In this document: positions 55,563 to 64,000 of the stretch, piece by piece
How positions within the stretch are numbered: position 1 is the first letter of the stretch
Layout: every line of letters begins with the position of its first letter
NCBI GenBank assembly: GCA_021234155.1
Contig: JAJEKV010000003.1
Location: forward strand, 13,387,819-13,451,818
DNA length: 64,000 nt
Reading direction: 5' to 3'
DNA from: Isoetes taiwanensis
Lineage: Eukaryota > Streptophyta > Lycopodiopsida > Isoetales > Isoetaceae
Translations under genes and position numbers: made by a program
Notes under the pieces: model-generated
Seen by the model: only the letters and a program-made list of their open reading frames with translations
Database searches by the model: none
What the model was told of the DNA's origin: nothing

Positions 55563-56635
55563 GTTGGAAAATAGTTTTTACAAGTTTTTTGTTGGGAAAA
55601 AAAGGTTTATTAAAAAAAGAGAATTTTTTGTGCATGCTGCACCATTGAGAGTTCATATTAAAATAGATGAAAAGATGTAGCTAAAAATGCAAAAGGAAAT
55701 AAAGAAGCTTCTCTTCTTTTAAGGGCTTATAATTGGTTTATCTTTTTAAGGGCTTGTTATTTTTAAACCTAACAAACTTTTTAAGAACTTTTTTTTGTTT
55801 ATCTTTTTAAGGCCTTATTATTTTGAAACCACAAATGCAAAGACATGAAGGAATTTTTGTTGGTCAGCCGCTTGCATGTCGGAGGATGCCCAAATGAGCT
55901 GGGTGGCCTCCCTGACCCCGACAGACTATTGCAGGGGGTGATGTCATTTCTGGACTCAAGGGTTTGCTTGATCCTAATAAGCATGAGCTTCGTTGTGCTT
56001 GCGCATGAGCTTGATTCTGAAACATAAATTTTGTTGGTTGACTACCAGTTTGTGTTGAATTGGCTATAAACTGATTTATCTGGCTTTTCAGATGTATGCA
56101 TGGCAGAATTTAGGGTCGCCTTTGGATTCATGGAAAGAGGAGATGAACTGGAGAGGCTTGGTTACTTCCAGAGCTTAACCATGGTTGAACAAACCAGAAG
56201 AGCTGCAAAAGACAGCATTGCAAACTATATATGAAAGATCATTTGTAGTGCAGTAATTTTTTATAAAGATATTGAAATTACGACAGGCATGTTGGGCAGT
56301 TTATTTTTTGGGCCTCTTTCATTCCTTACTTTGAGAGATGATGTTATGGTAGCCATGCTTTATTGGTCGTAATTTGTAGGTGGGGAGGAGGGGGTAAAAT
56401 TTTGTTTTGGTGTGAGATGATGTTATGGTGGCCATGCTTTATTGGCCGTAACTTGTATCCAAAAGAGGCCGGGGGAGGGGGGAGGGGGGAGAGGGAGGTA
56501 AATTTTTGTTTTGGTGTGTTATGTGATTTGTGATATATTTAATGTTTTACATATTATCGATGAATGCCAATGTTTTTTGAATTTTTATTTCTTTTTCAAA
56601 CCAAAAAAAAAAAAAATTAAAGGAGTGCAGCAGAC
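55563..56635. other. Intergenic, with unidentified coding-like scraps
   Basis: A plus-strand frame at 55845-56027 (RLHVGGCPNELGGLPDPDRLL) and one at about 56100-56235 (AFGFMERGDELERLGYFQSL, then VEQTRRAAKDSIANYI) look protein-like and are separated by a TTTTCAG acceptor-like site at 56091. I do not recognise a family. The segment around 56040-56103 recurs at 57745-57808. ATGTTATGGTRGCCATGCTTTATTGG occurs twice at about 56341 and 56421. Confidence 0.35.
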
Positions 56636-56639
56636 TTAT

Positions 56640-57055
56640 ACTAGTCGAATTAAAAAGCCCCCGTGCTGAAGGGTTTTTCGAGGGTAAGAACATGGCCGTA
56701 ATAAGGATGCGGATAAACTGTACAAATATACATCGTGAAACATATGTACATGCCAGGTGAGTGTTCGAGGCCATATCTGAGTCCACATATCTATATGATC
56801 TCTTGAAGGTACGATCTCAACATCCGTACTGAAGCCATTTTCAATAGCACATGCAGCGGCAGGGGGGGCTGACCAACTCAGCATAACGTGTTCGGATTTG
56901 TTCATATGTTGGATAGCTCTGCGGAGTGTGACATTCATCTTCAATCCCCCCCTCCCTCCCCCCCGGTGCATGCCCCCCGACAGCAGTGACAAATCTTGTC
57001 CTGATGTGGCTCCCCAATCCATCTGCCTATCTCAATTCAGAGATGGTATTCGCCT
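56640..57055 (-). mobile_element. LINE 3' fragment, copy D
   Basis: Minus-strand text (MDWGATSGQDLSLLSGG and flanking frames) matches the last coding part of LINE copy C (about 40.67-40.93 kb), including the ATCTGTGGA/GATTGGGGAGCCACAT region. No pentamer tail is attached. A (C)-rich insert lies at 56945-56962. It is a partial, diverged relative of the same family. Confidence 0.7.
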
Positions 57056-57808
57056 GTGCAAGTAGGAGGCATTAAGGTATAAACGTTGTGGAAATGGTAA
57101 TTTATAAAAATAATAATGGATTTTAACGTCCACGGAACTTAAAATCTGTAATGGTTTAGGGTAGGTATTAGTATGTTCATACGTACAAAGCTAACGGTAG
57201 GCTCTAGATTCTAGATTTTTGTGGCAGAAGCAAGAACCATGTATGGAAACCCGAGTCGAGGTGCTGAGAGAATGATTTTTTGCCCCACATATTGATTTGG
57301 AGCCAGCATGTTGGCGCTTGAGCAAGGGGATCAGCATGGCCCAGATTTATATTGCAGCTCTAGATTGAATGAATGGTAGTGAGCTCGGGGCTAGCTTGAC
57401 AGAAGGACTAGCTCAGGACCAGCTAGTTTCATCTATTTGTGCCTATAATCATGCCATTTTTTGTGGATATAGGGAGTATTCAAGTGGAAAAAGTGTGAAG
57501 GATGCATTTTGAAGTTAAGAAGAGGGGAAAACCTGCCTCAAAACACCTTTGTTTCTATGGAGCACTCAGGTGTCTATTGCATGTTGAAAACTACATTTGG
57601 CGCAACTCTGGCATCCTCAGGTCTTGCTCTACTATCTCTCATTAACCTCCACTTCATTGCCCACATCTCAATATTCTTCATTCCTTGCCTTATTATCATC
57701 TGCAGTTGACAAAGATCAATTGATAAGCCTGAATTTTGATGGTCCACTGCCAGATTGTGTTGAATTGGCTATAAAATGATTTTATCAGGCTTTTCAGGTG
57801 TATGCATG
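57056..57808. other. Intergenic DNA
   Basis: No gene recognised. AATAATGGATTTTAACGTCC at 57108-57128 is another LINE-end-like motif. The last 64 bp duplicate 56040-56103 and end abruptly at ATGCATGG (57809), where GTGTAAAATCGC begins. Confidence 0.4.
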
Positions 57809-58009
57809 GGGTGTAAAATCGCTAGTGGGGTACAACTTTTGGCGAAGCGTTTAAGCACTTTAAGTGCTGAAACTCGCGGACGTCGAAGCCCGTCACGCCC
57901 TTCTCCCTCCTTTTCCCCCGGCGCTAAAAAACTCGATCAGTGTTTCAATCGTTGATGATGGAGGCATGGAGCGGATGATTTTCACACCATCGAGAGTTCC
58001 AGGCACGGG

Positions 58010-60673
58010 GTGAAGCCCCACGAGGAAGAAGCTTGGTTGAAAAATAATGTCACGGATCGAGATTGGGATTCTGTTTGGACAAAGAAGTTGAACAAGGGAA
58101 AGATAAAATGGCACTGTGCAAAGGAGCATCTTCAAGAGAAGTTGGAAACACTCTGCCGAAAAATCTACAAGAATTGTCACAACAAAGAAGTAAGAAAGCA
58201 ACTGGCCCTTGCTTTTGCGTTTGAAAATTGCACTAGATCAATACTTGCACCCGAGGAACACAAAGTAAACTGGGCTGCATTTGCTGTGCAATGTCAAAGA
58301 TACCACAACAATAGACAAGTAAAAACAGAGGCGATGATGTTGTAGCACATGTTAGGAAAAAATGAAATGAAGGCAAAGCCAAAGGTGGCAAATTTGGATC
58401 AAATGAGATCAGTGCATGTGATGAAAACATAAAAACCTTAGAGAATGCAGTACAGGAGATTGAAAAATCAGTTTTACTTATCACAAAGAATCTGGAAGCA
58501 GTAGGAAGTGAGCTGAAAGGCAATGAGAAGGCCTCAATTACGTGAGAATGATGTTGGAAGAGGCTGAAAACAGCTTTTAAGACAGGCCACAAATGATTTG
58601 GCTACAAAGCAGGGGAGGAGTTCAAGCTTAATCCAACATGTGAGTTGGAGGCAGAAATTAAAGATTTGGAGCAGACTGTCTAGATGGAAACTTGGCACAG
58701 GAACAAGGTACAAAAAGCAATGAACCCTACATCTGTTAATGAGCAGGTCAAACGTAAACTAAAACTTGAGGAGGAGTTAAAAGTTCTCGAAGAAGAACAG
58801 AGACTCTCGCATTTCTACATAAACAATTTGTGGGAAGTTTGAAAATGGATACTCCCGCAACATTTAGCATCTCTACTATTATACGAGATAAGTTGCTAGT
58901 GGAAGATCCATTTTATACATGTTCGGCATGTGGTGCGGAATTCACTAAAGCTTATGGGTTAAGTTTAGCACTGAATTGCCAACATGAGTATCATATAGCT
59001 TGTTGTTCATTGTTGAGAGGAGGACAATGTATTCATGGTTGCCCTGGAAAGGTGCAAGAGGGTGTATTATTTGACGAGCTAGGTTTTGGCCATGTTGCAG
59101 GTGCTTCAAATAGTACACCAAAAAAGGATGTGTTAATCCGTCCTGCAATTGAGGTCTCACCGTTGAAGGTTCAAAGAAGGACAATGGTGCCATTTGAAGA
59201 TGCACAACACCTGCAAAGTCCTATAGGAGTACAGTCAATTGTGACTGATTTGAATGCAACAGCAGAACCACCACCACCAGTCCACAAAGCTGTCCAAGAA
59301 ACTATAGAAGAAGTCAGAATACTGACACCGGTTGTAAAAAAGACACCGGTTGTAAACACAAAGACTGGGGTTGTGGAAAAAAAAAACAATGAGACGGGAT
59401 TGTACATAATTGAAGCACCTAAGGAAGTTGAGGGAGTAATTCCATCGGATGAGGGCAACTTGGCTGAATATTTGACAAAAGGAAAGGGCAGAAGAACAAA
59501 GAGGGGTAAGCTGGAGGATAGCAAAGAAGTTGTTCAGGCTACAAGAAAGAGAACAAGAAGTAGCTATGCAAAAGATGCAGGAAGCAGTCTCAATCATGAC
59601 ACCACACATATCGAAGTGTGTTCTGAAGAAAATGCAGAATCAGGCCCTCAAGTTTCAGGTGAGCCTGATCTTCAACAAGTGATTCTTTGCCATTACTAAC
59701 CCCGGAAGGGGGTATGGGCATTCTTGGCCAAGAAGGCCGAACTTAGCGTTGCTTAAAACATTGAATATTATTTATTTTCTTTTGTTGCATTCAATTGTAG
59801 GATTACCGGTTGATTTGTTAGGTCGAGAATCCTCCTTGTTGATACGTAAAGGTTTCCACATTCAACCCATTTTTCATTTTCATCTTCATCCATTTATTTA
59901 TGTAGTAATTCCTGTTGTGTAGGTATTCAGGATGTTCCAACGTACTAAATATTGATTTGGCAGCAAAAGATAAACTCATTGTCTTGGATTTAAATGGTGT
60001 GTTGGTAAAAACATTTGGTGCAAATGAACACATACGCTTGGAAGCAGGATTGACAATGACATACACTAGCAGAAAGAAAGTGATATTCAGACCAGAAGCA
60101 GTGTTCTTCTTGAAGACTTTGTTACAGAAGTGTTGTGTTGGTATATGGTCATCAATGCAACTCTCTAATGTGGAAGATGTCTTTGCAAGTACTATGTGTC
60201 ATTTGAGGGATGATTTCAATTTGTATGGGGACGAGGAAAAATGTGTGCGGAACCGGTTTTCACCACCCTAACAAACACGGGTCGTCCAAATCATGATGAA
60301 GCCACTTGGGAAAATATATGAGTCATACCCAAGATTCAAAGGTAAGACTTTGCTTCTTGATGATTCATTATACAAGACTTACCTTAGCAGTCCCTGGAAA
60401 TTTTTGCGGGTACCTGCATTCAAGATGGATGTCCATGATGAAGTGCTAACAGTACTCACCCCAAAGATAGAAGAAATACTGCAGGCCAAGACTGAGGAAA
60501 AAATGAAGTTACTGGTGAAGAACACACACAGATACAAGCCTTGGCCTAAGACAGATAGAAAGATTATGAAGCTATGCTTGGAAAGACTTTCGGAAAACGA
60601 TTCAGGATTCTGCAGGTTTGTGAAGGAGGAATTGGAGAAGGTTTATGGTGATGACGATTGTCATTCTCCATGA
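58010..60673 (+). pseudogene. Coiled-coil / RING-like / FCP1-like HAD phosphatase gene, probably decayed
   Basis: Unusual multidomain unit. 58010-58345: a basic segment of unknown family (DRDWDSVWTKKLNKGKIKW). 58340-58830: coiled-coil text in shifting frames (LENAVQEIEKSVLLITKNLE, KLKLEEELKVLEEEQRL). 58845-59658: RING-like finger (CSAC, CQHEYHIAC, CIHGC) and a basic nuclear-type patch KGRRTKRGK. Introns 59659-59800 and 59846-59930 have good borders and keep frame. 59931-60268: FCP1/NIF phosphatase start, LIVLDLNGVLV, where the second catalytic Asp of DxDxV is Asn, as in the plant DxNG subgroup I recall. A frame break and stop at 60245-60271 separate it from IMMKPLGKIYE and LLLDDS (60293-60673). 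At least four frame breaks suggest a dead copy, or an unrecognised exon structure. Catalysis is doubtful. Confidence 0.7.
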
Positions 60674-61360
60674 TTATTGGCCTGTTTGTCATTTATTTAG
60701 GCTACTTCAATCCTACACTTTTCATGTACCATCTTTATCTTAATTTAAGAATGTTTTTGCTATATATTGTTTATGTACTTCAATTCAGACTTGTCTATAA
60801 GTTTTTGCTATATTGTTTATATCTACTTCAATCCGATTTGCAAGGGATGCTTAAAACTTACCAAGTGCTTAAACAAAAAATTGCCAAAACACTAGGTAAA
60901 ACATGTATGTTTAGTACTAGGTGCAGTGCTTACTGTTATGCTATATAACTGTTTAAAGATAGCTATTTATTGCATGTGTGCTCTTGTGTTCCAGTGCTTA
61001 CTCACAAGCACTGCTGAAACTAATTAAAGTGCTTAGTGTTTGAGCTAGAGCACTGTTACATTCAAGCAGAATATGGACTGTACAAGAATTCAATGTTTTG
61101 CCACCTGCATGGATAATAGAAGTAAGAACATCAAATGAATTCATTCTTTACTTAATAGAAAAAACAAAATGTGATGCTGAAAAGAAGTAGATGAGACAAA
61201 AAACTTCATATATTTGATAGACGAAAAGAACATTTGATAGAGAAAGAAAATGACAAACAAAGAACAAAAAACAAAGAACTAAAAAGAACATCCGATCTGA
61301 GAAAGTGGTAGAGACAAAAATCTTTTTATATTAACAAAATTTTTTACAAAAAAAAGGCCT
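60674..61360. other. Non-coding DNA with repeated GTGCTTA motifs
   Basis: AT-rich, with a duplicated TTTTTGCTATATTGTTTAT-type segment at about 60750-60830. AGTGCTTA or its relatives recur at about 60864, 60925, 60993 and 61027. A long A-rich run lies at 61180-61350. Confidence 0.5.
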
Positions 61361-62010
61361 TCAGGCCAGTGTCTTCAGGGGGTGTCTCGGGGGGTGTCTT
61401 TGAGCGAGGGGTGGTGTCTTGGGGGGTGGTGTGCTTAGGTGCTGTGGTGTCTTTAGGGGGTGTCTTGGGGGGCTTTCGGCTCCTCCACACATTCTCCTCA
61501 ATTCAGCCTCCCTACGCCTCTTGGTGGGGGCTCTTAAGTAACAGCTCTCGAAAACCAGCTGTTTTTCTTCTTCTTCATCTGCCTCTTCCTCTTCCTCTTC
61601 TTCCCCTTCATCCTCCTCTTCCTCTTCATCCTCTTCTTCCTCAGAATTGTCCACTTCCTCTTCTTCAGAATTCTCCACTTCCTCTTCTTCCTCTTCTTCT
61701 GCTCCACTTCACCTTTCGACTTACGTAAACAAGAAAATCATCAATGTTAGAACAAAGAAGAACAAAACAAAAAAAAATCATAAAACAAAATAATACCTTC
61801 TTCTTCCTCGGTCTTGATTAATGCATTTGCGAATCACGGACGAACCGGCTCGAAAAAATAAGCGTTCTGTATTGCGGGCGGCGCCCCGCATCTTCGGGCA
61901 CCTGCTTAAGCACATACTCCGGTGCTTGGTTTCCGCTGCATGCAGAGGCCATTGCAAAGGAAATAAACGGAATGGGCGTAAGAAGAGGATTTGGGCGGCT
62001 TAAGGCGGTA
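61361..62010 (-). CDS. Candidate small gene for an acidic, Pro-rich-tailed protein (two exons)
   Basis: On the minus strand the first exon may be 62006-61798 (MASACSGNQAPEYVLKQVPE, then a GRRR-type end before GTATTA). The main open part at 61678-61361 encodes a run of Glu/Asp (EEEEDEEEEEDEGEEEEEEE), a basic patch APTKRRREAELRRM, and a tail of PRHPLKTP-like repeats. Joining the two requires an acceptor near 61710 and a frame choice that avoids a TAA at 61820, so the model is tentative. Acidic plus basic composition would suit a nuclear protein. It may only be a translated simple repeat. Confidence 0.35.
61375..61480. repeat. G-rich GGGGTGTCTT-type repeat
   Basis: About eight imperfect copies of GGGGTGTCTT or GGGGGTGTC. 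Multiple G4 runs make quadruplex formation plausible. The minus strand translates to PRHPLKTP-like repeats. Confidence 0.85.
61560..61695. repeat. CTT/CCT pyrimidine-rich trinucleotide repeat
   Basis: CTTCTTCTTCATCTGCCTC and similar triplets over 135 bp, the source of the poly-Glu stretch on the minus strand. Confidence 0.9.
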
Positions 62011-62520
62011 GCGTGAGGGCGTAAGAAGAGCATAAATCCTATGATTAGGGGCCTAGTGCTTAAATCCTATGCTTAGGCGCGTCAGTGTACGAAAAACCTC
62101 ACACGCGCCAGAACAATTAATTCGTAACCAGGCTTAAATATTTCGTATGACCATTGGAATTGACACATGTCACATCGAGGAAATGCCTTGACAATATAAT
62201 TTTGCCAAGAATGTTGGGATAGTGATGGTATCAAAATAAATAATTGAATGTTATTCCAATGTCACAAATGTTACAATTCAATCTTCATTTCAAAGTACGT
62301 GTCCATGCACACCACCCTTGCGCATCCTCACTATTGTTAATATATATAAAAATATGTGCTTACGTGCTTAGGTGTTGGAACAACAAATCACTTGAAAAGA
62401 ATAACATCAATTTCGTTAAGTGTCAAACAATTACATTGTTATTGGGAGACTGGCCATAATTTTTTCATGGGTCTCCTGTGAAATTCGTACGTATCCGTGC
62501 CTTCTATTTTTTTCCATCTC
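62011..62520. other. Non-coding DNA
   Basis: No gene recognised. It contains AGTGCTTAAA at about 62055 and GTGCTTACGTGCTTAGG at about 62357. Confidence 0.4.
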
Positions 62521-62524
62521 AATT

Positions 62525-64000
62525 TTAGGATATCTTACCACATGGGCATTGCACCGGAGGCTTGGGTTGTTTAGTGAGCAACATATACTTGAAATTACCC
62601 AAGAATTGATAATACAATCCACTTAAGATAACCTCATGCACTCCAAATTTTTGCCCCCATCCATCTTTGTATGAATCTTCAAGTGTGCATTTGGGTTCTG
62701 TGCACTTGAGGATGTAGAAGTCCACACCCTCAGAATTGTCTACCTCCGCATTCAGCGCAAAATTGTCACCTACCTCTACCAAATTCTTGATCCATTCATT
62801 GGCTTGTTCAAGAGTCTCCTTTTTCTTCTCAACTCCACGGTTTTAAGTCGGGTTACCTCCCACTTTCCAAATCTACAGTCTTGATCGGGGAGTCCCAATT
62901 ATGATCCATGCAAAACGAAAGCGAGAAACATGACGGGCATCTATGAGCAAGCTTTGTTTGGTCTACTCCTGGCGGCAGTTCGATCTGATGAATCTTCTTT
63001 GTGCCTTTGAGTGTTTCAATTTCATATTCTTCCATGTTTGCCACAACAAAGCCAGGTTCAATTTCCCAAAAATATCTTTTGATCTCATCCGTTTCATCGT
63101 TGGTAGACTGTTGAAATATGTACCACGAGAAATTTTACAATATCTTTAGCATGCCTCGATTTGCATACCATTGGGTTTGAGTTGTTCCTTACTTAGCGAC
63201 CTTTTGATAACAAAGACACGCACCATCATGTTCACCTTTACCATGAGCGGTGGCAAAGTAGTTCCACACTATTTCCTTGTCATTGATTGTGAAGTACCGC
63301 CTAAGAAAAAAAAAGGTTTTCGACTTGAATTGTGATGAGCGACCATCACTCCAAACCCAATGCTTCTCATACTCTATTTCCTGTTCCTTAAGCCATGCAA
63401 CATGCTTCTGTAGGCAGTGTTCCACAAATAATGAGTCATGCACTTTATCATCAGAAATGTAAAAGTGAGTCTCTTTTATAATCTTCCTACCATCGTTGAG
63501 TCTATTCCTGATCTGCTCCAATCTTCTGTTCTTTTTTTTCTTCTTTGGGCCGGTCTTCTTATGTATTACGAAACAGGGAATATCAGCACTTTTGTCATGT
63601 CTATATGTTATGTGAACAAGTATAGAAACTTGGTCTGTATGCCAGTGCATTGACTGGGGCTCAATAACAGATATAATTATCTTCTGGAAATGATGACACA
63701 CACTGTTTAAACTGATTGGCCTGCCAATGTGCTATGTAATTGTGTGGAACAAAATCTGATATTACCTTCTTCACTTCCTCTTGAAACTCTTTGGGACTTC
63801 TCTCCTTCTGTACTAATCTCAAGACAGGTTTGTACCTCAAAGCCTTTCTTGGATCCCTGAATTCTCTGTTCTGGTCCACAGGTTGCTTTTCAAATGTCTT
63901 CCAAGTAACTAGTACTGAACCCGTGCCATCCATTTCCTGTGGACATTTTCTAATTCTATCCAACCCACATTTTTTACAACCCAACATCAAGCAGTTATGA
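62525..64000 (-). pseudogene. Transposase-like protein of an unclassified family, decayed, runs off the window
   Basis: Minus-strand frames in order: 63990-63661 (CKKCGLDRIRKCPQEM, then KALRYKPVLRLVQKE and FVPHNYIAHWQANQF), 63701-63189 (EPQSMHWHTDQVSILVHITY, HFYISDDKVHD, HWVWSDGRSSQFKSKTFFF, then YFATAHGKGEHDGA), 63044-62853 (MEEYEIETLKGTKKIHQ, CPSCFSLSFC), and 62782-62525 (VGDNFALNAEVDNSEGVDFY, DGWGQKFGVHEV). The SDDK, WSDG and HGKGEHDG blocks resemble a family seen widely in plants and animals with an RNase H-like look and spaced acidic residues; I recall it as transposon-associated but cannot name it. Frame breaks at about 63.67, 63.19 and 62.85 kb show decay. The 5' end lies beyond the window. 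Confidence 0.6.

Noticed and set aside
55845-56235. A two-exon gene reading RLHVGGCPNELGG and VEQTRRAAKDS
   Set aside because: Neither part could be assigned to a family, and the join uses an ambiguous frame; kept only as coding-like scraps.

Overview
The window reads as nuclear DNA of a land plant. It carries a 13-exon plasma-membrane-type syntaxin, a plant-type universal stress protein gene with four exons, and an Alfin-like (plant-only PHD family) pseudogene, in AT-rich DNA dominated by plant transposon families. The multi-exon genes show normal GT-AG introns of roughly 80 to 1000 bases. Several transposon-like coding remnants in the last 6 kb remind me of seed-free plants (fern or similar), but that is a weak, memory-based impression and a gymnosperm is not excluded.

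Layout. 1-5.6 kb: a GC-rich, decayed L1-type LINE on the minus strand (ORF1 with DUF4283, endonuclease, reverse transcriptase), cut by the window edge. 5.9-8.4 kb: a complete Mutator-like element with 84-bp terminal inverted repeats, a perfect 9-bp target duplication and a broken transposase. 8.4-17.3 kb: no gene recognised; short tandem repeats and a minisatellite split by a retroposon tail. 17.3-22.0 kb: intact Qa-SNARE gene (307 aa), with one GC-AG intron. 22.9-26.6 kb: a long-armed inverted-repeat element, a CACATG repeat, a 5'-truncated LINE ending in a pentamer tail, and a tandem repeat. 27.4-36.9 kb: a transposon nest. A Ty3/gypsy remnant on the minus strand has two head-to-tail LTR-like copies at its 3' end; a Helitron (with a 1.1-kb homopurine tract) sits in its integrase, a hAT element sits between reverse transcriptase and RNase H, and a small MITE sits in one LTR. 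38.7-41.1 kb: a longer copy of the pentamer-tailed LINE, inserted in the loop of a second copy of the inverted-repeat element. 41.6-48.9 kb: mostly featureless, with a second Helitron 3' end. 49.0-50.0 kb: intact universal stress protein gene (225 aa). 50-57.8 kb: unidentified coding-like fragments, the Alfin-like pseudogene, a perfect GC hairpin and more LINE tails. 57.8-64 kb: a decayed coiled-coil/RING-like/FCP1-like phosphatase gene, an acidic small gene candidate, and a decayed transposase-like gene that runs off the window.

Only the syntaxin and the universal stress protein look like functional host genes. Both are on the plus strand and have no evident functional link. Most of the remaining sequence is layered insertions whose order can be read from target duplications and interrupted reading frames. 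The least familiar content is the 57.8-64 kb block, where two coding units of unclear origin share a region dotted with GTGCTTA-type motifs.
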